DNA of 64,000 nucleotides from Lotus japonicus (taxonomy: Eukaryota > Streptophyta > Magnoliopsida > Fabales > Fabaceae). Of the stretch, positions 21,486-33,122 are shown piece by piece (the first letter of the stretch is position 1; each line of letters opens with the position of its first letter). The stretch spans positions 53,209,815 to 53,273,814 of the forward strand of contig NC_080045.1 of NCBI RefSeq assembly GCF_012489685.1, written 5' to 3'. Under the pieces are notes generated by a model. The model saw nothing but the letters and a program-made list of their open reading frames with translations, searched no databases and was not told the DNA's origin. The position numbers and the translations under genes are program-made.

Positions 21486-23241
21486 TCAGAACTTCTTAAT
21501 GAAGTCATAAATGTGATTGCTCACATCCTCAGCTGCTTCTTGGTTGATGAAGTGTGCTACCCCTTCCTGCACAACCACTTCCTTCAAAGTTGGCACATCT
21601 TTCTTGAATCCACCCTTGTGGATATAATCCTTCATCCCTGTGAAATTGTATGTTATGTCAACATCCCCTACAATGAACTTTACTGGCACATTGGTAATGC
21701 CTACTCCAGTCCAAGGTGCTGTGAGCTCCCAATTCCTGCAAATCATGGAATTGAATATCCTATTAACAGTACTACTTTATGAGCCAGAAAAATAATTTAC
21801 AATGGTTAGTAGCAGGCTTGAATTAATGTCTATTTTCTCCGAATCAATTATGCAATACATAAGCTACTCACACAAACTTCTCTCCATAATTAATTCTGAC
21901 TTTGGAATCAATTGAACAATTAAGTCTTCCTATTTTTTTGTGACTGGAGCTCTAATATCATATTACATTCCAAGTCCTCATTTCATCTGCTGTTTATATA
22001 TCTCTGTTAAGAATGTTAGATTCTAAAATTCAAGCTACTAGGCTCTGCATCTATATTGGTATATTTTCCTTTTCAAAAAAGATTTATTTTCTTCAATAAG
22101 TTATAAGAAAAAGACAAAAGAAAATGCTCAATTTCGTCCCTATAAAGTGTAAGCTTAGGATAAAGTAGTTCCAGAAAAAGGGAATACTTCTGCAATCCCT
22201 AATTGTGTTAAATGTACGTGAGTCAGGTTTTGACCGACGTTTTATCTTACCATAAAGACTAACTTCCCAGACATTTTACACAATCAGAGACCGTCAGAGA
22301 TATCAACTTGTCTGACACTTACAAGACGAAATTGAACTGAGCCTTCATTCAAAAAGACACATATTGACCGACATTTTGATACATAATATACATAAAAAAT
22401 ACAAAAAATGGGAACTTACAAGTTGAGATTTCTATAGTAGTTTAACCCTCCAGAGAATCCTGTTTTCTTGAATTTGCTAGCAAAATATTCAAGATCTTCT
22501 TCTGAGAGCCAAGATGGCAAGGTCTCTGGCACATCCGGATTAAAACCAGTTCCATACTCTCCTTTTGGGAAAACTGGGGGACCAGTTTTTCGCATAGTGA
22601 GAATGTTCTTGAACAGATACGCAGTGTCAACTTCAGCAAACTCAGCTTCCATCTTTCCAGGTTCCTAATTAATCAACAGATTCAAATCCCAAGACCATAA
22701 CAGATTCATTTGATATAGACACATTCAATCCATCAATGTGAAAAAGCAGAGAATTTGAAACCTTTACCTGAAATCTGCACACATAGAAGTCATCTCCATA
22801 CACGGCACGAAAACCATCCACGGTTTTCACTGGCGAATCAATTCGGAGGAAGCCTCGGATAGGAACACTGAGGCAAACATAGGCTTTGATTCTGTCTGGT
22901 CGGAACAAGCAGACATACCATCCAAGAACAGCACCCCAATCATGACCGACAAGGTATACTTTGTCAACTCCTAGAGAATCAATGAGAGCAATGATGTCAC
23001 CGACAAGGTGAAAGCATGTGTAGCTGGTCACTGAAGACGGTGCTTCGGTGTCGCCGTAGCCGCGGAGATCAGGGGCCACCGCACGGTATCCCCGGGAGCT
23101 GAGAGACAGAATCTGGTGGCGCCAGGAGTACCAGAGTTCAGGGAAGCCGTGTAGGAACAGAACCACGGGGCCTTCTCCTTTCTCTGCAACATGCATCTTG
23201 ATGCCATTTACTTCCACTGTTCTGTGCACTATGCTCTCCAT
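21486..23241 (-). CDS. Soluble epoxide hydrolase, tandem copy 3
   Basis: Third intact epoxide hydrolase of the array. Exons are 22768-23241, 22420-22664 and 21486-21735; 322 residues in frame. All catalytic motifs are present: HGFPELW, GHDWGA, DFYVCRFQ, NYYRN, VGDVD and EGVAHF. The frame is open upstream to 23394, but the start at 23241 is chosen because MESIVHRTV aligns with the starts of both other copies. Exon 1 is nearly identical to copy 2 except in the lid-entry stretch (LSVPIRGFLRIDSPVK), and exon 2 has SEEDLEYFASKFKK in place of SQQDLDYYVSKFNK. The three genes have the same orientation, so unequal crossing over can explain the array. Confidence 0.95.
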
Positions 23242-23971
23242 CTCTCTGTTCTCGTTCTCTGTTTGCCTTGCTGCCACTGGATTCAGTGATTGAAGAAGAA
23301 GCCAGACAGAAAATATTTCAGTATCTTTGAGGTGGTAGACAGCTTGTTTTGTGCTGATATAATAATATGATGGCAATTTATGTGGTGCCCGCAACTTTTT
23401 TATGGGTAGCGTACAGGAATTGCTTGGACCAATAACATTATTTCATTTGTTTCGATTTTTTAAATCCGGAATAATAGCAGTAGCCTTTCTTAAATCATGA
23501 ATTTATCCCCTAACTTCATTTATTTATAAGTTGGTCCCTTAGCTAAGGTAAAAGAAAACAAAAGCTAAGTTAAAAAGATCTTGGAGGTAATTTACATTCT
23601 GGGTTCGTGAAAGATTAGATTAGGGTTCATGAGATAGGTTTTGTTCCTGAAGTCACCTAGATTGATTTCCTGATTTCATTTCATCTATTTGAACTGTCGT
23701 CTTCGGTAGGCTTTGGTTTGTGTGATTTCGAGGGTTTCACAGGTGATTCTTCTTCGACTGTGCTTTCACTGATGAATTTGGTTGTGCTCGTCTGTGTCGC
23801 TGTAAGATTTTGATACGGGAGTTTCGACTTGTACACTACTCTATTGAGCAGGGATCGAAGTTGCGGCTACCTGAACTGGTATGATTTTTAATTATTTTTA
23901 CCCTAAGTATGGTTTTATTAGGTAGCAATGTCTTGAATCGTCGGTTTTGATTTTATTTCAGAGTTGGGAAA
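23242..23971 (+). promoter_or_regulatory. Region between hydrolase 3 and the FAR1-related gene, with a leader intron
   Basis: The two genes are divergent here, so this 0.7 kb holds both promoters. A leader intron for the FAR1-related gene is likely: a GTATGATT donor at about 23879 and an acceptor ATTTCAG at 23961, twelve bases before its ATG. No TATA box stands out. Confidence 0.5.
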
Positions 23972-26900
23972 ATGAATGATTCTTCAGGAGATAACTGGCT
24001 TAATCCGTTTGATGACGAGCTTTATATCATCGATGAGGATGATAGTCTGAATTCTAGCCCTGCCAACGGTTTGAAGCAGGGTGTGAATGAAGGGGATAAT
24101 GATGGGGAAAATTTTGTGGATGTCGATGAGATGTTTGAAACTGGAAATGACAGTCAAAAAAACTCTGATGTAGAAGTTAAAGTCATGAAAAGGATTACTG
24201 AATTGTCTGCAGACGACATTAGAGGGATGGATTTCTCTTCTGAGGAGGAAGCATGTGAATTCTATTCTAAATATGCTCGTATCCGTGGATTCTCTCCAAG
24301 AAAAGATGATGTATACAAGGATGATGATGGCAAGATTATCTCACGACAGGTGGTGTGCAATAGGGCTGGACAAAGGCATCAGAAGCATATGCATAATAGT
24401 GGCAGAAGAAAACAACCTAAGCCTATTACTAGAGTGGGTTGCCTTGCTAGAATTCGATTTCGTTGTTTTTCTAGCAGTAAAAGGTGGAAAGTGTTTTTTT
24501 TTGCGATGAACACAATCACCCATTAACACCATATAAGCATGTTCATTTGATTCCAAAATTCCGGCAATTGAGTGAAGGGGACAAAGCTCAAGCAGAAGGT
24601 ATGAACCTATTTGGTGTGAGGACCCGCAATATTATGGAGGTGATGATGGGCCAAAAAGGTGGGGCTGAGTCCGTAGGCTTTACCGGCAAGGACTTGGCCA
24701 ACCACCTAGACAAGCAAAAAAGGAAAAGAGTCAAAGATGGTGATGCAGTTGCAGCGCGGTCCTATTTACAAGGAAAACTTGACAGTGACCCACTATTTTT
24801 CTTCAAGTACAACAAATCGGAACAAGGTAATCTCCTTAACTTGCTATGGTGTGATGGAACCAGTAGAATGGATTATAACGTGTTTGGAGATGTGGTTGCC
24901 TTTGATAGCACATACAAGAAGAACAAGTATAACAAACCTCTTGTGATTTTTTGTGGATACAACCACCATAAGCAAACAACTATCTTTGCTGCTGCACTTG
25001 TTCATGATGAGAAAACTGAGACTTTCATATGGGTTTTGGAAACCTTGACTGAAGCAATGTTTAACAGGCATCCTAAGGTGGCGGTTACAGATGGAGATCT
25101 AGCAATGAAGGAAGCTATTAGAGTTGTGTGGCCGAATACCACGCATCGTCAATGTGCATGGCACATTCACCAGAATGCTTTGAAAAATATTAGAAATCTT
25201 GATTTTGCAGATGAATTCAAGTTATTTGTGTACGCTAACTTAAACCCTGACAAGTTTGGAGAGAAGTGGGATAAACTGGTTGAGAAATATGGTATAGCCA
25301 ACAATCCATGGATTGATACGATGTATGAGACAAGAGCTTCTTGGGCAAGCACCTTCATGCAAGACAAATTTTTTGCCGGTATTAGGACGACATCCTTATG
25401 TGAAGGTATTAACTCATTCATAAAGAATTATCTGCATTGTAAGTGTTCCTTGTTGGATGTTCTTTTCAATTTTGAGCGGGCTATGAAGAAATACAGGCAC
25501 AATGAGTTGGAATCTGATTTTAAGTCTTCTTATGGTGAGCCTTTTATGACAACTGCACTTAGTGGCATTGAGTATGGAGCTTCCAAAATATTAACAAGGA
25601 GCATGTTTTGGGAAGTCAAGGGTCAAATTGAAGATGCCCTGGGGCTAAATGTGGAGCGTTCTGAGGTGGCCAATATTATGATGATGAAAATGAGAAAAAT
25701 TAGCAATCGCAGAAAAGAATATATTGTGGTTTATGATAAGAACCAGAAAAAGTTTGTATGTGAATGTGGTTATTTTGAGTTTTATGGCATCCCTTGTTCT
25801 CATATAATAGCTGGGATGAGAAGTGAGTATATTGATGAATTTCCAAGCAATCTAGTTTCTAAGAGGTGGTTGAAAACAGCCAAGTCTGCTCATGTATATT
25901 CAATTTCAGAGCCTAGTATTCATTCACAGAATATGAAATTGTTGCGAAAAGGAGCTATGTCTGCCGCATGCAACTATCTCGCAGAAATAGCATGCGAAAA
26001 GGATGATGATTTTTCAAGTGTAATGGAAGACATTTATAAGTTGTTGAGGGATGTTCAGAAGAGTCGCAAACCGGGTTGTACAATAAAGAGTGCAGCCTTT
26101 AATGTGGGTGATCCAACTGTTGTACAGGGTAGAGGTGCCCCCAAGAAGACCAGAACTGTCACCAAGAGAAGGCATTGCTCAAATTGCAGGGGTATTGGAC
26201 ACACGATTCGTACGTGCCCGGTTTTGCTTTATCCTGATCAAGTCAATAACAGTGAAACAGGTGAATCTGCAAGTGAAGGAATTGAGGACAGCACAGACGA
26301 CGAGGTGATTCTGATATTCACCATATTTATTGCCTGGTCTGATCATAATCATGTTGCTTGTGCATTTGGATATATAATTGTTAAAATTGAAATGATTTAC
26401 AGACAAACGTTGGCAGCGTAGATCGGCAGAATAAGGGGGCTTCGGTGGCAAGTAAACTTAAATCGCAGCAACGGAAGCAGGGAAATGACTCCTCATCCAC
26501 CCAAGTATCTGTAAATGAAATGCTTGTCATTCATCTTAAATTTTCTTGCATTGTGCTCAAGTTTTCTTTTTAGAGTGATCTGTGCTTACAAATTTTGCAG
26601 AACAAGCGTTCAAATCAGAACACGGTGTCGACAAAACAAAATAAGCGTAAATCTAAGCAGCGAGAAGTCCCAGTCATGATTCATTCAAGCCAAGTATCTG
26701 TGAATGAAGTGGTGAGTATTTTTCATTATCTTGTTATTTTTAAGTTTACTTAAATGCATCAATGTGTGAGTCTCTGATTCCTGGTCATAACCTGTGCAGA
26801 CTCAGAGTTCACCGAATAATGCAGGTCGCGGTGATGTGGATAACAACAGAGTTACTTTGTTGCCCCAGCATCCACAGGAAATACCTTTGACCCAAGAATC

Positions 26901-27295
26901 TGTGAATCAGGTAATTAGAATGGTTGTATAATTTATTTATTTTCCCTTCAGTGGTGTTTACTCAAGTTTCTCATTAAATTGTTTTCTCGTGGACATAATC
27001 TGGGTAGGGACAAGTTTATAACATGGAGCCTATTGTACAACAAGTCCACTATCCTGTTGTTCGTGCTTCAGCTGGACTTCCATTTTTGCAACCTTCTTAT
27101 GCCGTGAATATGACTAATGGAGTTCAGGTGTTTCCACAGTTTATACAGCACCAAAACGTCCAGGTTCCTTACCAAGGAGTTCAGATACAAACTCTATTTC
27201 AAGCTGGACCTTCTGGCTTACTCCCGACATTCTCATCGACGTTGGCGGCAGTCGATAGGAGACACAATAGAAATTCAAGTTTAGGAAATAATTGA
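23972..27295 (+). CDS. FAR1-related sequence (FRS) protein, split by an apparent 1-nt frameshift
   Basis: FAR1/FHY3-family proteins are nuclear transcription regulators domesticated from Mutator-like transposases. Segments are 23972 to about 24502 then, one frame over, to 26304; then 26403-26510, 26601-26711, 26800-26910 and 27008-27295, about 983 residues in all. In order come an acidic N-terminus; the FAR1 zinc-finger domain (SEEEACEFYSKYA to EHNHPLTP); the MULE transposase core (Asp in AFDSTY, Asp in VTDGD, Glu in LCEGINSF); a SWIM finger (CECGYFEFYGIPCSH, about 595); and a zinc knuckle (CSNCRGIGHTIRTC, about 736). The frame breaks in T9 at 24494-24502. Ten Ts would restore the family spacing W-x-V to HNH, so an assembly error or a recent lesion is likely. 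All else is open. Exons 3-5 look duplicated. Confidence 0.88.
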
Positions 27296-28024
27296 AAGCA
27301 TTTCACTTTAAGTCAGTTTGATTTTGATATTGGAACAAATTATGTATTTGTGTGAAGGAAAAGAATTATTAAATTATATTTTAAAAACATCTTCTGAAAA
27401 AACAATATAAGTGCAGACTTTACAATATGTGAACCACTTATTTCATGCATTTTTTTTGGGTCAGAGTGTTGTTCATCTCACAAAAGGGTCAAGCCCAAAA
27501 ACCAGGAGCCTGTTACAAGTGAGGTTCAAAATAAAATGATCAAACAATAAAATTACAACAACCAAAAAAAAAATAGCTGATCACTGATTGCATTAAAGCT
27601 GCCTTTGTTCACAATAAGAATTGGCTGAACCCAAATTTTTTTTTGATTTGGCCTTTTGTTGTGAAGACCAGCTTAGAAGTTTTTATTTTCGGTCTGTTAG
27701 CCCATTGATCAATATAAACTGCGTTTTAGATCCTTTTATAGTCCCCAAAGGTTTTCATTTTGGTCCAGTTAGCACATTTCATCAGTAGAAATCAACTTCA
27801 AACATGACAAATTAAACTAGTAAAACATAAAATTATCGCTAATAATTAAGGACAGTAACCAAGATTATCACCAAAAGCTACCGAAATTGTTCCAAAACGT
27901 CACCGAACATGTCGGTGAACATAAAAGTACAGTTACCAAACAGTATAGCTTAGGTTCAAATTATAAATTTCAGCAAAAAAAAAAAAAAAAACACAGCCAG
28001 TCCAGTTTCCATCTCCACTCCACC
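27296..28024. other. Intergenic DNA, 3' to 3' between FRS and B3 genes
   Basis: AT-rich with poly(A) runs near 27975-27990. No gene or element with definable ends was seen. Confidence 0.6.
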
Positions 28025-28986
28025 CTAATCAGCAAAGGCAATCATGATGTCCACAACTCTCTGATTCATGTAATGAAACTTGAAAGCAAAGACATCCCCT
28101 TCTGCAAGCTGATACTTTCTAACGAATTCCCTCCAGCCACTACCAAACTTGCTCTTCGCCTGGCCATGAATGAGTTTGCATTCCACCAGTTTATCATTTG
28201 GACCCTCATATGGACCTTTCAGAAACACTGGATCAGATCCAAACTTCTTTAAGTGCTTCCCAATTTTCACGGGTAGGTCCTAAGAAATTGCATAAAACAT
28301 GGGTTATATGCTTGCTTACATGGTACAAGAATTAAAAATGCTGATGAAAATAAATATAGAAAGAACAGCAAGTTACTAGTTGGCTTCCTTTGGCATGATG
28401 GTCTTTGAGGGTAACATTGAAGGAGGGATTTTCAGATTCATGGTTAAATAGCACAAAGGTGGAGTTGGGAATACGCTTGAAAGGGGGTGTTAATGTAGGT
28501 GGTGGAACAGACAGGTATTCACGAAGCTTATTAACATCATCTTCCTCTGTCTTCACGGGCCAGCCATGATATTTGATTTGCTTATGCTTAGAATTGAAAA
28601 TAACAATCTTAAATCTTGACCTGCCCACACATTTGAAGAGGAACCAGCACACACCAGTGAAACAAAAGACATTGCGTAGCCGTGACCATCCTGTTGTCAA
28701 GTACCCTTTTCCATGCAATCTTTCATACCTAACTTTGTGTGTTACACCTAGAGGGTCAGTCAGATACCAAGTGCAGTCCACCCGGTAATTGCCCATCTTG
28801 ACCAATGTCTCAGGGACTTCTAAGTGAGTCTACAAAGAGGAAATCCAAGTAAGAAATCATCAGACTAAAATATACATGTATGTGTATGAACAGATAGTAT
28901 CTAGTTAGAATGCAGACTATTACCATAGCTTGTTCATGACATGCAACGAAATCGTGTTCGGGGATCCTTTTCTGACTGGGTGCCAT
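28025..28986 (-). CDS. Two-B3-domain transcription factor (REM-like)
   Basis: Plant B3 domains bind DNA in the nucleus. Exons are 28924-28986, 28377-28829 and 28025-28279, all phase 0, giving 256 residues. The start MAPSQKRIPEHDF comes from a 21-codon first exon. The first B3-like domain covers THLEVPETLVKMGNYRV through GWSRLRNVFCF and KIVIFN (about 22-110). The second begins NSTFVLFNHESENPSFNVTL, crosses the last intron at KGSQL/DLPVKIGKHL and ends with GWREFVRKYQLAEGDVFAFKF, the typical GW-x-x-F and L-x-x-GD block. There is no other domain. It resembles the rapidly evolving REM group. It lies beside FRS, satellite and transposon-derived genes, a gene-poor setting. Target genes cannot be inferred. 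Confidence 0.85.
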
Positions 28987-30084
28987 GGTAGAACACAGTA
29001 CTTGCTTCTATAAACATGTTTGCACAAAAAAACATGAAGTAAATCATATGATTTTCACCACAATGAAGAGGAAAAGTAAGAAAAGAGCACATAATAAATC
29101 GTTTACAAGTAGCACATGCATGAAAATCAGGGTATAAAGGACAAACACACACAAAGTATTCTATTGGACAGAAATTATTCAATATGATTTTCATTACAAT
29201 GAAGAGGGAAAGTAAGATAAGAGCAATATATTAGATGTATAACATGCATGAAAAATCAGGGGAAAGGGAGAATGGAAAAATATTCAATCTGATAGTAAGT
29301 GAAAAAAGGCAAAGTATTAAATTTGACAGGAAATGAGTTACAATTGGAACTATGTAATTTAAGTAAAAATTTGTCATAAACAAATGTGTGGTAAAAAATG
29401 GAAAAGAGACTATCAGTATTGAAAAAGGTGGAAACTTTGAACATGAATATGGCATATACCATAAAGACATAATCAGATGGTCAAAGGTCGCTGTCAGTCT
29501 GAACAAAGATGAAAAATTTGTGATGGACCATGGCATATAACTTTAATTAGTTCTTTTGTACTGCAGGCAAAGGTCACTATCATACCGAAGAAGGGTGGAA
29601 AATTCGTAATGACAAGTTACATAAAGAAATCAATACCCATTAGAAATAGAACATGCATGAACATCAGGGGGGAAAGGGAAACGGAAAGCGATTCAATCTG
29701 ACAAATACTTGTGAATGTTGTCCATGCACAACTAAATCGGCGACCCAAATTTCATGAATATCAAAAAGAAATCAGGAATATCAAGTATCAAAATGGAGTG
29801 AAAATTCTGTAAAATTGAAAGAATCTTACCAGAGATGAGTGTCTGCAAGCGTCTCAAATGTCCGTGCAAAAAAACCCTAAAATCGCCGTCCACTGCTTGG
29901 AAGAATGTCTACCCTCTCGATTTCTCCTATGAGTGGGTTGTGATGGTTTTTTGTTCTTGATAATCGAATAATCGAATAAGCATTGAATGATCGTAACCGA
30001 TCATATGGGAAATATAAAAAGTTGGTGAAAAAGTTTCTTTTTTTACTGAATATATAAATTTTGAGTCTTATAAAAAACAATAAA
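28987..30084. other. Upstream region of the B3 gene, no gene seen
   Basis: Purine-rich, with partly repeated strings such as 'ACATGCATGAAAATCAGGG' near 29115, 29240 and 29650. These loose repeats hint at local duplication. No coding region is supported. Confidence 0.5.
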
Positions 30085-30165
30085 CAATCACTGTCTAAGT
30101 GGTTAATACTACTCCTATTTAGCAATAGGTCCAAGGTTCAAATCTAAACTTGGACAGTTTTTTAT
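30085..30165 (+). repeat. tRNA-like cassette of the composite repeat, copy I
   Basis: CTGTCTAAGTGGTTAAT (A-box-like) and GGTTCAAATCT (B-box, 30135-30145) are spaced as in a tRNA gene and followed by a T run. It matches the cassettes near 31581 and 34169. It cannot fold into a full cloverleaf with matching acceptor arms, so it is a tRNA-derived repeat and not a tRNA gene. Confidence 0.6.
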
Positions 30166-30277
30166 TTTTACTAATATGTTAACATTTTTATATTTAGTTA
30201 TATAAAAAATAATATATTTTATTTTTTACGAAAAATCATTTTTTTTTGTCATAGATTAATTAACCTTAATCATGGCT

Positions 30278-30940
30278 GGAACCCTAGAGCATCTAACATA
30301 ACCTAAGAAGCATTGATTCGTCGTTGCGTGGGACTAATGAGGTTAGGCCAATGAACCGTGACGCTAACCCTAATAAGTGTTACGCATGACTCGTACTATA
30401 TCGTTGTGTGAGCCATGCACGAGGGTGAGCGAGCGATTTGGATAGCTTGGTATGAGCCACTATATCGCGGGAAGCCTACATCATCTAACATAACCTAAGA
30501 AGCATTGATTCGTCGTTCGGTGGGACTAATGGTGTTAGGCCAATGAACCGTTACGTTAACCCTAATATGTGATACGCATGACTCGTACTATATCGCTGTG
30601 TGATCCATGCACGAGGGTGAGCGAGCGATTTGGATAGCTTGGTGTGAGCCACTATATCGCGGGAACCCTACATCATCTAACATAACCTAAGAAGCATTGA
30701 TTCGTCGTTCGGTGGGACTAATGGTGTTAGGCCAATGAACCGTAACGCTAACCCTAATATGTGATACGCATGACTCGTACTATATCGCTGTGTGATCCAT
30801 GCACGAGGGTGAGCGAGCGATTTGGATAGCTTGGTGTGAGCCACTATATCGCGGGAACCCTACATCATCTAACATAACCTAAGAAGCATTGATTCGTCGT
30901 TCGGTGGGACTAATGGTGTTAGGCCAATGAACCATTATGT
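30278..30940 (+). repeat. 192-bp satellite, array 1 (~3.4 units)
   Basis: The string CTAACATAACCTAAGAAGC begins at 30293, 30484, 30677 and 30869, a period of 191-193 bp. Units are well over 90% alike by eye and include GTGAGCGAGCGATTTGGATA and CACTATATCGCGGGAACCC, so they are more GC-rich than the flanks. They contain no coding frame. The array ends abruptly into an AT-rich companion sequence that also follows arrays 2 and 3. Confidence 0.95.
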
Positions 30941-31310
30941 AGTCTAAATGTCTAATACACTCTAGCACATGAACCTTAATGCATCAAGTGGCGGAACTTG
31001 GACAACAGAGTTATAGAGTATATACTTAAAGAGTAATGATAAATAAATTGGGTTATATTCAAAATTGTTATACTTAAATGACAATTATAAATAAATAGAT
31101 GTATATAAAATCTCAAAATTAGTATTTAAAGATAATATTTAGAATTGATATACTTAAATACTAATGATAAATAAATAGATGTAAATAAAATCCCAATAAA
31201 AATATTTAAAGTTTCTGTTTAAAATTATTATACTTGAAGTTTAATGATAAATAATTAGATGTAAACAAAATCCCAAAGTAAATATTTAACGAGATGGAGC
31301 AAAATAATAC
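30941..31310. repeat. AT-rich companion of the satellite, copy I
   Basis: It starts with AGTCTAAATGTCTAATAC and carries two or three imperfect ~110-bp subrepeats built on TAATGATAAATAAAT and TAGATGTA. The same sequence follows the satellite at 31956-32130 and 34941-35330, so satellite and companion move or duplicate as one unit. Confidence 0.8.
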
Positions 31311-31324
31311 GACAATGTTAAAAA

Positions 31325-31400
31325 ATAAAAAAGGTTGGGTGGATCGAACCCTACCAAACAAGGTTGAATAAATAGTGTACAAACCACTGGGACAAGGGAG
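31325..31400 (-). repeat. tRNA-like cassette, minus strand, copy I
   Basis: On the minus strand, TGTCCCAGTGGTTTGTAC and GGTAGGGTTCGATCCACCC resemble A- and B-boxes. The same cassette lies at 35338-35397. It closes the composite opposite to the plus-strand cassette at 30085. Confidence 0.5.
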
Positions 31401-31439
31401 ACGTTATTTATTTATATGGCTTTTATTCTATAAATAGTA

Positions 31440-31798
31440 TGTATCAAAGAAAGAAATTTAACCTAATTATTAAATGATCGTAACAGACCAGTGGGAAAGA
31501 CGAAAACTTGTTTTCTTGGTTTTTTATAAGTTCTGTTTTAGTAATTGGGACATATAAGTGTTGAGTTGACCGTATAATTGAAAACAATCATTGTCAAAGT
31601 GGTTAATGCTACACTTATTTAACCTTAGGTCCAAGGTTCAAACCTAAACTTGGACATTTTTTTTATTTTTACTAATATGTTAACATTTTTAAACTTAGTT
31701 ATATAAAAAAATAATATATTTTATTTTTGGCAATTAATATCTTTTCTTTTGTCATAGATTAATTAACCTTAATCATGGTGTTACGCTCATGAATAAAT
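31440..31798 (+). repeat. Left part of composite repeat, copy II (tRNA-like cassette at 31581-31660)
   Basis: It resembles 29975-30277, including the tRNA-like cassette (B-box GGTTCAAACCT at 31635-31645) and the following TACTAATATGTTAACATTTTT stretch up to TCATAGATTAATTAACC. It joins directly to satellite array 2. Confidence 0.75.
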
Positions 31799-31955
31799 TG
31801 GTGTGAGCCACTATATCGCGGGAACCCTAAATCATCTAACATAACCTAAGAAGCATTGATTCGTCGTTCGGTGGGACTAATGGTGTTAGGCCAATGAACC
31901 GTAACGCTAACCCTAATATGTGATACGCATGACTCGTACTGTACTCGTACTATAT
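31799..31955 (+). repeat. 192-bp satellite, array 2 (~0.8 unit)
   Basis: A single partial unit runs from GGTGTGAGCCACTATATCG to GATACGCATGACTCGTACT, followed by the same AT-rich companion as in the other copies. Confidence 0.9.
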
Positions 31956-32135
31956 AGTCTAAATGTCTAATACATTCTAGCACATGAACCCTAATGCATC
32001 AAGTGGCGGAACTTGGACAACAGAGTTACAGAGTATATACTTAAAGAGTAATGATAAATAAATTGGGTTATATTCAAAATTGTTATACTTAAATGACAAT
32101 TATAAATAAATAGATGTATATAAAATCACAATTTT
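31956..32135. repeat. AT-rich companion of the satellite, copy II
   Basis: It is near-identical to the first part of copy I (AGTCTAAATGTCTAATAC through AATAGATGTATATAAAATC) and then breaks off. Confidence 0.8.
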
Positions 32136-33122
32136 CATAAAGTTCAATCTCATCCACTTCGCAGCCCCAAACAACAATGTCTGCATCTTTGTTTCTCTCT
32201 AGAAACTAGTGTTAAAATACTAAAATTAACAATATCAAATTTATTTTTTCATTAATAGATAAATTGATTTATTTTCACATAAGATATCTATTCTCATTAA
32301 AATGTTTACTCAAAAACGCCATATTTTATTTAAACCTGAACAAAGTAAAATTGATTTATTTACACATGTTCTCATGAAAATGGGTACTCTATAACGTCAT
32401 ACATTGTTTGATGATACTAAACTACACAAAGCACGTTCACGCTAGCAATACATATGAAGCTGGGGCCTGATTTTTACTCCTACCTAGGGTTGCAACAATA
32501 TTTCTAAGATTAAAGAATGGAGATAGAAGAAAATAATATCTTATGGAGCCATGTTCGGTGTGAATAGACTTCTTTGGGAAGATATGGTGTGAATAGAGAT
32601 GGTGTGAATAGATTTCTTTGGGAAGATATATGACTATGGCAGAAATGTTTGTGTAGGTTGAAATGGTTGCAACTTTTGGAAGGTGGAAGGTTGAAATGAA
32701 TGAAATTATTAATTTGTTTTCGGCCTGCTTAGAGTGAACTGGAATGGAGAAGATCAAAGGTTTATTTAGTTAACATTTCCAAATCTTTATGGAGATTAAA
32801 TTAACGAATTTTAAAAATAACTCAAATTGGCTGATTGATTATGAGGTTTCTTAAAACTTATTTTTTAATTTTGCAATTTTCCAATGATCCAAAACCAATA
32901 TGCTTTTGAAGCACTACTGGTAGAATTAATTAAGAGACTATGATGACAAAAATTAAATTATAAGGATGATGAAGGGGAAAATCAATTGAACACACGTTTC
33001 AAAGAAATTTCTTGCAAATTTTACTTGATAATATCACATGTACTATCGGAGAAGAAAATTTATACAACACATGATTCAGAAATCCCCATACCCAAAACGC
33101 TCCTAAATATGCTCTTGAAGCC
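32136..33122. other. Intergenic DNA, no gene seen
   Basis: A short piece near 32155-32210 (CATCCACTTCGCAGCC, ACAATG, CTGCATC) is echoed at 39130-39185. 'TGGTGTGAATAGA' strings repeat around 32566-32610. The minus-strand frame at 32437-32757 has no recognisable domain. Confidence 0.5.

Noticed and set aside
23242..23394. N-terminal extension of epoxide hydrolase 3
   Set aside because: MESIVHRTV at 23241 aligns with the starts of both paralogues; the extension has no counterpart.
30085..30165. Functional tRNA gene
   Set aside because: A- and B-box-like strings are present, but acceptor and anticodon arms do not pair, and the unit is repeated as part of a composite.
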